A stretch of 64,000 nt of DNA from positions 1,421,724 to 1,485,723 of the forward strand of contig OY282370.1 of the NCBI GenBank assembly GCA_958295745.1, in the 5' to 3' direction. Positions 25,099 through 33,679 of the stretch are shown here, one piece after another. Below the pieces are notes generated by a model, which worked only from the letters and a program-made list of their open reading frames with translations, ran no database searches and was not told the origin of the DNA. This DNA is from an uncultured Acidimicrobiia bacterium. GTDB lineage: Bacteria > Actinomycetota > Acidimicrobiia > Spongiisociales > Spongiisociaceae. A program made the translations under genes and the position numbers. Numbering within the stretch: position 1 is the stretch's first letter; each line of letters starts with the position of its first letter.

Positions 25099-27026
25099 CG
25101 AGCGGCCGGGTCGAGCGCAACCTGTTGGTGCCGTTGAGCGATGGGGAGACCCTCGCCGCGGACGCCTACCTGCCGGCCGAAGACCCGTCCCCGGCCGTGG
25201 TCAGTTACTACCCGTATCACAAGGACGGTCTGATCGGGGCGTTCTTCGATTACGCCAACCGCTACTTCGCGGAGCGGGGTTACGCCGCCGTCCTGGCCGA
25301 CTTCCGGGGCACGGGCGGATCCGGCGGCTTGGCCGGCGAGGCCATGAATGCCCGTGAGGCCGACGACGGGGCCGAGCTGGTGGAGTGGGTCGCCGACCAG
25401 CCGTGGTGCGACGGTTCGGTGGGGATGTGGGGCCTTTCCTACGGCGGCATCACCTCCTTCAAGACGGCCGCCCTCCGCCCGCCCGGCCTCAAGGCCATCG
25501 CGCCGGTCATCGGAGCCGCCGACACCTACCTGGACTGGGTGTATCCGGGCGGTTGCCTCAACTGCCTGGGTCTGATGTGGTGGGGCACCGCCATGGCGGC
25601 CATGCAGATGGCGCCCCCGATGTTCCAGGACCCGGAGGGCCGCTGGATGGAGGTGTGGTGGAACCGGCTCCACAACGCCCGCCCCTACATCCTCGACTGG
25701 CACTCCCACCCGGAACGGGACGGCTTCTGGGATACCAAGACCACCCCCGTGGAGGACATCGAGGTTCCGGCCTTCCTCATCGGGGGGTGGCGGGACATCT
25801 TTCCCGAAGGCATGGTGTCGCCGTTCAGCCGCCTGTCCGGCCCGCGCAAGCTGCTGATGGGGCCGTGGCTGCATTGCCCCCCCGATCAGTCCCCGGTCGA
25901 GCCGGTGGACTACTTGGCGGAGATCACCCGCTGGTGGGACCGGTGGCTGCGCGGCGAGCAGAACGGCGTCGAGGACGAGCCGCCGGTCACCCTGTTCGTC
26001 CAAGGCGGCGGGGAAGGTGGGGGCCGGTGGAAGCACGAACCGTCCTGGCCGGTTCCCGCCGCCGAGCAGACCACCCTGTACCTCGATGGATTGGGCCTCT
26101 CCCGGGCGCCTCCCGAGGCGGACGGCAGCCGGAGCTACCAGGCCGATCCCACCCTGGGCGCCTACTCGGTCCTGTGGGATCCGATGGCTACGGGGCTCGG
26201 AAGCCCGCAGAACCAGGCCCCGGAGGACGCCCTGTCCCTCGCCTACACCACCGGCCCGCTCGATGCGCCGATGGAGATCACCGGTTCGCCGGAGGTCGTT
26301 CTCTACGTGAGTGTGGAGGAAGGGGAAGACGTCAACCTGGTGGTAAAGCTCTGCGACGCGGCGCCGTCCGGTTACTCGACCCTCATCTCGACCGGATGGC
26401 TGAATCTGAGCCACAGAGAGTCCCACCGCCGTCCGGCGGCTTCGGACGTGGGCGAGGCGGTCGAAGTCCGCATCCCGGTGTGGGCGACTTCATACGAGGT
26501 GGCCGCCGGGCACCGGCTGCGGGTGTCGGTGTCGTGCGCCGATTTCCCCAGGATATGGCCCACCCTCACCAATCCTTCGATACGGCTGCACACCGGAGGG
26601 GGCCATGCCTCGCGCGTCGAGCTGCCCGTGGTGCCGGCCGAAGCGTCCGGTCCGGCGGCGGAGGTGCCGAGGCCCGATCCCGACCTGGACCGGGCGCCGC
26701 TGGGGATCGACTATTCCTCCTATCACATGGCGACCCGCGACCTGGGCAGGGAGAGCGCGGCCGTGCTGACCGGTTACAGCTCGACCTTCCAGACCCCCAG
26801 CCGCGACGGACGGGTCCAATGCAGCCAAGAGGCCATGGCCTTGGTGCCGGGCCGCCGCCCCGACGGCGCCCGCCTGGAAGGCAAAGTCACCTTCGATCTC
26901 GAGACGCCGCTCGGAAGCGAGGTGAAGGTGGAGGCCAAGAGCCGGGTGACCGCCCGCGAGGTAACGGTCTGGGGCGCGGTCGAAGTGGACGGGGTCCCCG
27001 TCTTCGAACGCCGCTGGCACTCCTGA
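25095..27026 (+). CDS. CocE/NonD-family alpha/beta-hydrolase, longer variant
   Basis: This 643-aa S15/CocE-type hydrolase has its nucleophile at Ser115 in GMWGLSYGG, an oxyanion/flap region around residues 35-75, and a C-terminal beta-sandwich (about 330-540). An extra C-terminal segment of about 100 residues after VELPVVPAE is not present in the two other CocE paralogues of the window. ATG 25095 has AGGAGG upstream and overlaps the aminotransferase stop. It is only distantly similar to the proteins at 18968 and 37295. The likely substrate is an ester or amide of the compound handled by its PLP-enzyme partner. Confidence 0.85.
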   Translation: MTSGRVERNLLVPLSDGETLAADAYLPAEDPSPAVVSYYPYHKDGLIGAFFDYANRYFAERGYAAVLADFRGTGGSGGLAGEAMNAREADDGAELVEWVADQPWCDGSVGMWGLSYGGITSFKTAALRPPGLKAIAPVIGAADTYLDWVYPGGCLNCLGLMWWGTAMAAMQMAPPMFQDPEGRWMEVWWNRLHNARPYILDWHSHPERDGFWDTKTTPVEDIEVPAFLIGGWRDIFPEGMVSPFSRLSGPRKLLMGPWLHCPPDQSPVEPVDYLAEITRWWDRWLRGEQNGVEDEPPVTLFVQGGGEGGGRWKHEPSWPVPAAEQTTLYLDGLGLSRAPPEADGSRSYQADPTLGAYSVLWDPMATGLGSPQNQAPEDALSLAYTTGPLDAPMEITGSPEVVLYVSVEEGEDVNLVVKLCDAAPSGYSTLISTGWLNLSHRESHRRPAASDVGEAVEVRIPVWATSYEVAAGHRLRVSVSCADFPRIWPTLTNPSIRLHTGGGHASRVELPVVPAEASGPAAEVPRPDPDLDRAPLGIDYSSYHMATRDLGRESAAVLTGYSSTFQTPSRDGRVQCSQEAMALVPGRRPDGARLEGKVTFDLETPLGSEVKVEAKSRVTAREVTVWGAVEVDGVPVFERRWHS

Positions 27027-27034
27027 GCTGACGG

Positions 27035-27355
27035 ATGGCCGGAGTGGAGAGTCGGGGATCGGCGGCTGCCGGACATTTCGAGTTCTCCCCCGACTACGCA
27101 GTACCCCCGGGAGAAACCCTGCTGGATGTCCTCGAGGAGCGGGAAATGAGCCAGGCCGAGCTGGCTCGTCGTGCGGACCTTTCCGCCAAGCACCTCAAAC
27201 GGCTCATCGAGAGTCGTGCGCCCCTCAGCACCGATGTTGCCCTCCGGCTCGAGCGGGCGACGGATGTGCCCGCCCGATTCTGGCTGGACAGGGAGAGCAA
27301 TTACAGAGAACGGCAGGCTCGCCTCGCCGGGCGCCTTCATCAAGACCGGCGGTAG
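27035..27355 (+). CDS. HigA-like XRE antitoxin/regulator, orphan
   Basis: This 106-aa protein has a helix-turn-helix (about residues 37-60, MSQAELARRADLSAKHLKRL). The flanking family marks are PGETLLDVLEER before it and APLSTDVALRLER...FWLDRESNY after it, typical of HigA antitoxins of HigBA modules. No HigB toxin reading frame is found upstream or downstream: it starts nine bases after the CocE stop and is followed by the cupin region. It may have been recruited as a local repressor. Its orphan status is read directly from the neighbourhood. Confidence 0.75.
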   Translation: MAGVESRGSAAAGHFEFSPDYAVPPGETLLDVLEEREMSQAELARRADLSAKHLKRLIESRAPLSTDVALRLERATDVPARFWLDRESNYRERQARLAGRLHQDRR

Positions 27356-27517
27356 CCGCATGATCGGGGGAACGGATTGCGGGATCGGCTGATATTCGAG
27401 GAAACCGGTATTTGATGTGAGGCGCGGCGGGCGGGGGTGCCCTGCCGCCGGGGGTGTCGCCCATCCTCGGCGTCCTACGATTGGGCCGTGAGCGTTCCGA
27501 ACCTGCGAGGAGGACCA

Positions 27518-27886
27518 ATGCCGGAAGTCATCGAGGAAGGCGTCTTCGAACCCGCCGACTACGAAGCGGAGCTGGCCGCGGCCCCTACCAACCATATGGT
27601 GGGCACCAAGCTCGTCTACGAGAACGATCGGGTGGGGGTGTGGGAGATACGGCTCCAACCCGGAGAGCGGGCCGCCTTCCATGTCCACGACAAGCCCTAC
27701 TTCTGGACGGTGGTGGACGCCGGGGTGGGCCGCCAGCGCTCGGCCGACGGCACTTATGCGGTGCGGCGCTACGAGGTGGGCGACACCAGCTTCGGAGACC
27801 ACTCGGAGCAGGACGCCATGATCCACGACTTCGAGAACTACGGCGACGCTGAGATGCGGTTCATAACCGTCGAGCTCTACGGCTGA
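27518..27886 (+). CDS. Small cupin-domain protein
   Basis: This 122-aa single-domain cupin has motif 1 residues His55 and His57 in AAFHVHDKPYF, but the usual downstream glutamate is replaced by an aromatic residue. Motif 2 is represented by GDHSEQDAMIHDFEN. ATG 27518 follows a GAGGAGG sequence. Such stand-alone cupins bind small ligands or act as isomerases/dioxygenases; the weakened metal site leaves the role open. It is about 90 nt before the PNPOx-fold gene on the same strand. Confidence 0.72.
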   Translation: MPEVIEEGVFEPADYEAELAAAPTNHMVGTKLVYENDRVGVWEIRLQPGERAAFHVHDKPYFWTVVDAGVGRQRSADGTYAVRRYEVGDTSFGDHSEQDAMIHDFENYGDAEMRFITVELYG

Positions 27887-27976
27887 GGTCCGGCCCGCGT
27901 CCCCGCCCGTCCTCCGCCTCCGGGCAACGGGATCGGGGAGTACGATCCGGGTCCTGCGAATCGAGGAGGCAGGTAA

Positions 27977-28498
27977 ATGGGAATCAGGCTCTATGAGTTC
28001 CTGGATGTATCGGCCGGGCTCCAGGCGGGTCAGTTCGGTATCGGCGCCCGCCGCGGGCTGGACAGCCTCGACGACCTGGACCCTATCTACAAGCGGCTGC
28101 TCGACGAGCCGGTAACCGCTGTGATGAGCGTCATCGCCGCGGACGGAAGGCCGAGCCTCACCCCGATGTGGTTCGACTATCAGGACGACAAGGTCCTGAT
28201 CAATGCGGCTTCGCACCGCCGCAAGACCGCCTGGATCAGGGCCAATCCCGAAGTCTCTCTCATCCTGGTCAACCCCGAGAACCCCTACCACTGGGTGTCG
28301 ATGAAGGTGACGGTGGAGCGGGAGATCTCCGAGGACGACCCCGACGAGGGGCCCAGGGTCACCGCCCATCTGGACGGTATCTGGACGAAGTACACCGGCG
28401 CCGAGCCGCCCTACGCCCTGCGCGATCCCTCGATCGAGGAGCGGCGGGTGCTGTTCGAATGCCGGGTGGACAAGGTTTCGACCTTCGGCCGGCCCTGA
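27977..28498 (+). CDS. PNPOx-fold flavin/F420-dependent oxidoreductase
   Basis: This 173-aa split-barrel protein is of the pyridoxamine-5'-phosphate-oxidase-like family. RPSLTPMWFDYQDDKVLINAA, read in two parts, is the classic beta-strand pair, and the RKTAWIRANPEVSL segment follows it. In actinobacteria this group often binds F420 or FMN and reduces small unsaturated substrates. ATG 27977 follows GAGGAGGCAGG. The next gene is a flavoprotein hydroxylase, so a joint role in ring oxidation and reduction is possible. Confidence 0.78.
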   Translation: MGIRLYEFLDVSAGLQAGQFGIGARRGLDSLDDLDPIYKRLLDEPVTAVMSVIAADGRPSLTPMWFDYQDDKVLINAASHRRKTAWIRANPEVSLILVNPENPYHWVSMKVTVEREISEDDPDEGPRVTAHLDGIWTKYTGAEPPYALRDPSIEERRVLFECRVDKVSTFGRP

Positions 28499-28574
28499 CC
28501 AGGCCTCGCGGCCGCCGCTCCAACCGGAATCTGCGGGGGCGTCGTCCGGTTGCCGCCCGGGAGGGTGCTGAGCG

Positions 28575-29927
28575 ATGACGGCGCTTCCTGGCCCGCCCCC
28601 CGCTGACCAGGCATTTCATCAACGACCGGCAACCCGCCGGCGTATAGCTCAGCCTCCCAAGGTGGCCGTCGTAGGCGGATCGGTGGGCGGCCTCACCGCG
28701 GCGCTGGTGTTGCGCGACCTCGGATGCGAGGTCGATGTGTTCGAGCGTTCGACCGCGGAGCTCGAGGGCCGCGGCGCCGGCATCGCCCTCCATCCGATCA
28801 CGGTCCGCTACTTCGAGCAACACCGGCCGCCGGATCTGGCCGGAGTGGTGGTCGAGCTTCCCTGGCTGCGTTTCCTCGACCGGGGCGGCGCCGTCCGTTA
28901 CGAGGAGCGGATGAACTACCGCGTCAGCTCGTGGAACACCCTCTACCGCAACCTGCTGGCCGCTTTCGACCCCGGCCGGTATCACCTCGGGTGCGAGATG
29001 GTAGGGCTCGACCAGGACCCCGACCGGGCCACGGTCCGGTTCGCAGGCGGCGGGACGGCCGCCGCCGACCTGGTGGTGTGCGCGGACGGCATATCGTCTC
29101 GCGCCCGGGCCATCCTCCAACCCCGCGCGAAGCTCCGTTACGCCGGGTATGTGGCCTGGCGGGGCGTGGTCCCCGAATGGGAGCTGACCCGCAGCACAGC
29201 CGAGCGTTTGGGGGACGCCATCACCTACCACCTCACCGACCGGGGCCATATTCTCCTCTACCCCATTCCGGGCCGGGCGGGCGAGACGGCGCCGGGCCGC
29301 CGTTTGCAGAGCTTCGTCTGGTACCGGAACTACGCCGAGGGAGGCGAGCTGGAAGATCTGCTCACCGACCGGACCGGGGCCCGGCGGGGATCTTCGGTGC
29401 CTCCCGGTTGGTTGCGCGGCGAACATGCCGCTTGGGCCAGGGAATACGCCGCCGCCCATTTCCCGCCGCCGGCGGCCGAGGTGGTGGCCGGGACGAGAGA
29501 CCCCTTCGTCCAGGTCGTTTTCGATGCGGCGGTGGATCGTATGGCCTTCGGGCGTATCTGTCTGATAGGCGACGGGGCGGTGTCCGTCCGCCCTCACGCC
29601 GCCGCCGGGACGGCCAAGGCCTGCGCCGATGCCTGGGCGCTGGGCGCAGCCCTCCGGAAGGCGGAAGGCGACGCGGTTGCCGCCCTCGAGGCTTGGGAAG
29701 GGCCCCAGCTCGAGCTCGGACATGCCCTGCTGGAGCGGGCCCGCTGGATGGGCGACGGGAGCCAGTTCCGCCGCGACTGGACGCCGGGCGACCCGCGGCT
29801 CCGGTTCGGGCTCTACGAGCCGGGAGACGCGGTCTTCCCGAGCGGGGATGCACAAGGCGGATGGGACAGGGCAGAACGGGAACCCGTGAGGCGGCCGGAG
29901 GCTGAGGAATGCGGGCCGCGGCGCTGA
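28575..29927 (+). CDS. FAD-dependent monooxygenase, 2,6-dihydroxypyridine-hydroxylase-like
   Basis: This 450-aa flavoprotein hydroxylase has an FAD-binding dinucleotide fold (VAVVGGSVGGLTAAL, about 30-44; a GGSxGG variant), the conserved VFERS...RGAGI block, and a second FAD contact in CLIGDGAVSVRPHAAAG. The GGS opening and the RPHAAAGTAKA segment are characteristic of the 2,6-dihydroxypyridine 3-monooxygenase branch known from nicotine degradation. The N-terminal ~25 residues precede the fold and may be superfluous; the start at 28575 has GGGAGGG upstream. It overlaps the following gene by 19 nt. The aromatic substrate is inferred only from family resemblance. Confidence 0.82.
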   Translation: MTALPGPPPADQAFHQRPATRRRIAQPPKVAVVGGSVGGLTAALVLRDLGCEVDVFERSTAELEGRGAGIALHPITVRYFEQHRPPDLAGVVVELPWLRFLDRGGAVRYEERMNYRVSSWNTLYRNLLAAFDPGRYHLGCEMVGLDQDPDRATVRFAGGGTAAADLVVCADGISSRARAILQPRAKLRYAGYVAWRGVVPEWELTRSTAERLGDAITYHLTDRGHILLYPIPGRAGETAPGRRLQSFVWYRNYAEGGELEDLLTDRTGARRGSSVPPGWLRGEHAAWAREYAAAHFPPPAAEVVAGTRDPFVQVVFDAAVDRMAFGRICLIGDGAVSVRPHAAAGTAKACADAWALGAALRKAEGDAVAALEAWEGPQLELGHALLERARWMGDGSQFRRDWTPGDPRLRFGLYEPGDAVFPSGDAQGGWDRAEREPVRRPEAEECGPRR

Positions 29928-30868
29928 TCGTCCGGCGCGGCCCCTTCGCCATGCAAGGGGAGGAGGCGGCCCGGGGTCTCCGTCTCTGGGCGCGTCTCGA
30001 CGGCATCGACTTGGATCTCGTGGACGATCCCTCGCCGGAATCCGCGGAGGGTGTATATCACCGCTGGCTGAGGGAGGACCGGATGGACCTGGTGCTCGGT
30101 CCCTACGGGAGCGGTCTCGTTCGCCGTGTGCTGCCGGCGGTGGACGGGGCGGGAAAGGTGCTCTGGAACCATGGAGGCGCCGCCGACGACCTCGCCCGGC
30201 CCGGGGCGGCTGCGGTGGCGGCGCCGGCTTCTACCTACCTGGCGGGGGTGGTCAGGCTTTGCGCCCGCCGGGGCATCGGACGCCTGGTGATCCTGACGGG
30301 AAAGGGGCCCTTCGCCGCGGCGACGGCCGAAGGCGCCCTGGCCGAGGCCCGGAGGTTGGGAATCGAAGCGAAGCCCGCCCCCGCAGGCCTGCGCCGCCCG
30401 GTCGATCCGGGAGGGGCGGTCCTCATCACCGCCGGTTTCCAGGAGGATGCGGCGATCGTGGAATGGATCAGGACGGGCGGTGAGCAACCCGGCCTGCTGG
30501 GATGCGTGGCCGCCGGGGTGCCGCAGTTCGGTGCGCTGCTGGGGTCCCGCGCGGAGGGGGTGGTCGGCCCGACCCAATGGATACCCGGAGCGGCCGTTCC
30601 CGAGATAGGTCCGTCCGGATTGCGATTCCTCCGCCTGTACGAGGAGGAATTCGGGATGACGCCCGGGTACGTGGCGGCCCAGGCCGCCTCCGCCGGTTTC
30701 CTTGCGTCCGCCGTCCGCCGCCTCGGCATGGAAAAAGACGGCATATCCACGTGGCGCACCTCCACCCTGCTGGGAACTTTCGCCCTCGACGAGAGGTGGC
30801 GGCAGGTGGGGCACTCCGTCTCGACCATCCGATGGCGCCAAGGCCGTATGGAGCGGGTGCCGGTTTGA
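29909..30868 (+). CDS. Periplasmic-binding-protein-fold protein without signal peptide
   Basis: This 319-aa protein resembles the LivJ/AmiC type I binding fold (Peripla_BP_6). It opens directly at the first beta strand (MRAAALIVRRGPFAMQGEEA), with RMDLVLGPYGSG and the hinge region around EGVVGPTQWIPG. There is no signal peptide or lipobox, so it should be cytosolic. This recalls AmiC-like ligand sensors or enzymes rather than transporter subunits. No permease or ATPase gene of the branched-chain type is nearby. GGAGG precedes the ATG, which lies inside the flavoprotein gene. Confidence 0.72.
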   Translation: MRAAALIVRRGPFAMQGEEAARGLRLWARLDGIDLDLVDDPSPESAEGVYHRWLREDRMDLVLGPYGSGLVRRVLPAVDGAGKVLWNHGGAADDLARPGAAAVAAPASTYLAGVVRLCARRGIGRLVILTGKGPFAAATAEGALAEARRLGIEAKPAPAGLRRPVDPGGAVLITAGFQEDAAIVEWIRTGGEQPGLLGCVAAGVPQFGALLGSRAEGVVGPTQWIPGAAVPEIGPSGLRFLRLYEEEFGMTPGYVAAQAASAGFLASAVRRLGMEKDGISTWRTSTLLGTFALDERWRQVGHSVSTIRWRQGRMERVPV

Positions 30869-31275
30869 TTCCGGGTGCTCAGAAGCCCGTTTGGGAGTCG
30901 AGCCGTTAGAAGGCGGTCGAGTTTGGCCCCGAACAGTGGACGCCGGTACCGACGACTTCGAGTTTCAGGGGTCGGCGGGCCGCGAGGCAGGACTCCCGGG
31001 GCGGGTGGCTTTCCCGCCGTTCGCCGCCGGAACCGGGGATCTCGGAGGAACACCTGCCCACGAACCTCGGAGACCTAGCCTGATCTTCAAGTTTTCTGCC
31101 CTTTGATTTATGGTGGGGGTGTGACCGTTAAGTTTTGGTTAGGGTGACGGTCTGATCTTCAAGTTTTCCGCCTTTTGGTTTATGGTGGGGGTGTGACCGT
31201 TAAGTTTTGGTTAGGGTGACGGTCTGATCTTCAAGTTTTCTGCCTGTTGGTTTATGGTGGCTCTAGGATGAGGGG
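30869..31275. other. Intergenic region before the defence island
   Basis: I see no gene. The first 210 bp are GC-rich with no recognised signal; the rest is the 72-bp tandem repeat tract (31081-31260), much more AT-rich than the flanks. This marks the boundary between the catabolic genes and the Fic/ImmA/CD-NTase island. Confidence 0.5.
31081..31260. repeat. 72-bp tandem repeat, 2.5 copies
   Basis: Units begin at 31081, 31153 and 31225 with TGATCTTCAAGTTTTC. Two full 72-bp units differ at only a few positions, and the third copy stops after 36 bp at the border of the Fic remnant. There are no unique spacers, so it is not a CRISPR array. It may be a remnant of an insertion end, a replication-slippage tract or a protein-binding array. 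Confidence 0.85.
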
Positions 31276-31688
31276 ATGGAGCAGCTGATGCAATTGGGCC
31301 GTCGCTGGCCGGTCGAAGGTGTTGATGGGGAATCATATGAAGCTTTCTACCCTGATCGACTACCCAGGTCGGTCGATCTGTCGAGGCAGAGGACGCCCTC
31401 TATAGATTAGAAAAGCTGGTTGATCTGAGGGAGTCATACCGAACGCGGATCATGCGGAATAGCCGTAGCGGAACCCTGATCGGATTGGTGGACGAATTGT
31501 TCGCCAACCCGATACTCACGGCGCGTAGAGCAGCGGATAGGTTAGGTGTATCCATCCCCACAGCGTTGAAAGCCATGGGCAAGATGGTCGAGATGGACAT
31601 CCTGGAAGAAATGCCGCCGGGTCCGCGCAAGCAACGGCGGTTCGTCGCCGATGAAGTGATGGCTGCTCTGGACGACGAATGGCGGTAG
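31276..31688 (+). pseudogene. Fic-family gene remnant with internal deletion
   Basis: A frame opening at 31276 encodes MEQLMQLGRRW and then SYEAFYPDRLP, resembling the N-terminus of Fic/DOC proteins, and ends at a stop near 31410. Another phase from about 31383 to 31688 encodes the Fic C-terminal helix (EAEDALYRLEKLVDLRESYR) and the terminal winged-helix (LVDELFANPILTARRAADRL to RRFVADEV). The catalytic core with the HPFxxGNGR AMPylation motif is missing between them. I read this as one Fic gene that lost its middle. The separate 78-aa frame 31452-31688 might still be made as a small DNA-binding protein. Confidence 0.72.
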
Positions 31689-31752
31689 GTTTGCCGGCCG
31701 GATCATCTCCACCATCCACCGACTGCAGAGGGGCCGCTGATTGGAGATCCTC

Positions 31753-32394
31753 CTATTCGGGAAAGGGAGATGTTCTGTCCCAGAAACCGTAATGTCGCAT
31801 CTTGGTGTGGACGGCGTTGGCTTCAGCAGGATCGACAAAGCCGTGGTCGGTTGCGTCGATGAGGATCCTACGGATTCTCAGGTAGGGGTGATCGGGGCGT
31901 AATGCTCGCATCGCCCGAAGAGCGTCGTTGTCGTCCGTAACCAATGTCCATCCCCGTTCGATGGCGATTGCCAGGGACGCTGCTTCCCCATTGCCGAGCG
32001 AAAAGGTGATGCCCAAGTCATCACGAGTGCCATCCTCTGAAGTCAGCCGTGCGTAGAGTCTCCGTTCCTGCCGGGTCATATCGACGCTGGAGGTTCCTTC
32101 CGAGAGGCAGTCATGGATGGCGGACAGCCGCGCGGCTAAACGCTTCGCTTGTTTACGCTCGACCGGTATCAGCCTCGTATTAACGGCGCGGCGTTGCTGA
32201 TAGCGGACACTCCTGGCCATCTCGCTCAGTGGAGTGCTGTTGTTCCGATCTTCGGGGTTGTAGACGATACGTGACACCATGATCTGTCCGCCGAGAACCC
32301 GTGAGAGCAGATCGAACCGTTCCACCAGCAGGAAGTAGCGGAGGACAACGGTGTCTACGACGGCTGGTCTAGGAGGCGACTCCGGTGATTTCAT
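31753..32394 (-). CDS. PIN-domain putative toxin
   Basis: This 213-aa protein has PIN nuclease fold marks: Asp14 (AVVDTVVL), Glu137 in LGNGEAASLAIA and Asp154/Asp155 in LVTDDNDALR. These are the acidic residues that bind magnesium in RNA-cleaving toxins of the VapC type. It overlaps the upstream XRE-ImmA gene by 26 nt, so the two are translationally linked. The protein is longer than minimal VapC toxins (about 130 aa), with a helical insertion between the first Asp and the Glu. The antitoxin role would fall to the XRE-ImmA protein. Confidence 0.75.
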   Translation of the reverse strand: MKSPESPPRPAVVDTVVLRYFLLVERFDLLSRVLGGQIMVSRIVYNPEDRNNSTPLSEMARSVRYQQRRAVNTRLIPVERKQAKRLAARLSAIHDCLSEGTSSVDMTRQERRLYARLTSEDGTRDDLGITFSLGNGEAASLAIAIERGWTLVTDDNDALRAMRALRPDHPYLRIRRILIDATDHGFVDPAEANAVHTKMRHYGFWDRTSPFPE

Positions 32395-33565
32395 ATTCCT
32401 TGATTTCTCTATCGTGGTCGTATGAACCGGGGAAAGGCCGGTCTGTGACCAAGTGCTCGATTTCGTCGATCGAGAGCCCGGTCATCTCAGCAGCGGTGGG
32501 TACCGATATACGATCTTCCCGCACGGCCCGCCTCAGCAGGCGAAGGAACCGACCGGGAAAACGACCGGCGCCCAATTCATCGAGGTCCTGGCTGTGCTCC
32601 CTCTCCGCGATCTCGTAACCGAGGGCGCGGGCGAGCCCGACCGGTTGAACCGACCGGAAGGAGCGGTAGTCCTGCTGCGTCAGGAAGCCGCCCTGCTGCA
32701 ACCTGACCAGAGCCGTTGCGTAGGAGACGTTGAAATAGCGCTGTAGGTGTATGACATCAGCAGGTTCCGCGATCCGCGGCCCGATGCTGTGATCTTCCAT
32801 TATCCGTCGGATGCCCTCGGTGGGCATGAGGAACTCCCCGGCGAACCGGTCCGCGAACCTCTCCTGTGGGCTCTTGGCGACGCCTGACAGGAGGAACCTC
32901 GTCTTAGGGCCGCTGTGGAAGAGGGCATGGGCGAGTTCGTGTGCGATGGTGAAGCGCCTGCGCCCCAGCGTCATCCCGACGTTGACGAGAAGCGAGAAGC
33001 CAATGGCAGGATGGGTGAAGAACCCACCAGATATCGTCTCCGAGAGGTCGGAACCGAGCGAGCTGCGGTAGACCGTTACGCCGAGCAGCGCGCACAGGGC
33101 GTCGATGTCCGTGATGGGGCCTAAGCCGATACGGAGGTGGGCCCGGACCTCTTCGGCCTTGCGCCTGGCGTCTTCCCGCGTTCCTTCCCCTTCGATCGTC
33201 AGGAAGGGGCTCTCGTGCATGCCGCGCAGCTCCACGCCGACCAGATCCGCAAGCCGCTCGTACCGGTCGAGGAAGTCCCGAAAGTCTTGGATGCCGGGCC
33301 GAGCGCCGGGCGGGGCATCGGTTCCACCCCCTCGGAACAACATCTCCGCCTCGTCGGGCTTCTTGCTGCCCTCACCGCTCAGCAGGTCGGCGGCGTTGGT
33401 GCGGTAGAGCCGGGTCAACGCCGCCAGCTGCGGGTCGTTTGGCTCCCTGCGCCCGTTCTCCCAGTAGCTGATCATCGCCCTGGTTACTCCCAGCGCGGCG
33501 GCCGCATCGTCCTGCCGGTAGCCCATCCGCTCCCGCGCCCGAGTCAGTCCAGCCTCGAGTCCCAT
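32369..33565 (-). CDS. XRE helix-turn-helix / ImmA-IrrE metallopeptidase regulator
   Basis: This 398-aa two-part regulator has an N-terminal Cro/CI HTH (about residues 7-60, DDAAAALGVTRAMISYWENG) and a central ImmA/IrrE zinc peptidase domain with HELAH at 209-213 and a downstream glutamate in FAGEFLMP. A C-terminal helical region of about 140 residues follows. Such proteins repress their operon and are inactivated or act proteolytically upon stress. The start at 33565 (GGGAGG just upstream) is preferred over TTG 33592. It precedes and overlaps the PIN gene and is divergent from the CD-NTase gene, so it may also control that defence gene. Confidence 0.85.
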   Translation of the reverse strand: MGLEAGLTRARERMGYRQDDAAAALGVTRAMISYWENGRREPNDPQLAALTRLYRTNAADLLSGEGSKKPDEAEMLFRGGGTDAPPGARPGIQDFRDFLDRYERLADLVGVELRGMHESPFLTIEGEGTREDARRKAEEVRAHLRIGLGPITDIDALCALLGVTVYRSSLGSDLSETISGGFFTHPAIGFSLLVNVGMTLGRRRFTIAHELAHALFHSGPKTRFLLSGVAKSPQERFADRFAGEFLMPTEGIRRIMEDHSIGPRIAEPADVIHLQRYFNVSYATALVRLQQGGFLTQQDYRSFRSVQPVGLARALGYEIAEREHSQDLDELGAGRFPGRFLRLLRRAVREDRISVPTAAEMTGLSIDEIEHLVTDRPFPGSYDHDREIKEYEITGVAS

Positions 33566-33608
33566 CGTCCTCCCGTCCCGTTGCGCGATCAAGGGTAGCC
33601 ATCCTGAA

Positions 33609-33624
33609 AGCGCAACAAGGCGCT
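33609..33624. promoter_or_regulatory. Inverted repeat in ImmA/CD-NTase divergent promoter region
   Basis: AGCGC and GCGCT, separated by six bases, lie 44 nt upstream of the regulator start and 55 nt upstream of the CD-NTase start. This is a candidate operator for the XRE domain. The CD-NTase gene has a good ribosome binding site, AAAGGAG, at about 33668-33674. Confidence 0.35.
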
Positions 33625-33679
33625 CCTTCTGTTATGCTTTTCAGAGCTTGTCCAAGATTTTCGTAACAAAGGAGAAATC

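Noticed and set aside
27035-27355. HigBA toxin-antitoxin module
   Set aside because: Only the antitoxin-type protein is present; no short RelE-fold toxin frame precedes or follows it.
31081-31260. Possible CRISPR array
   Set aside because: The units are contiguous 72-bp tandem copies with no unique spacers of constant length and no cas genes nearby.
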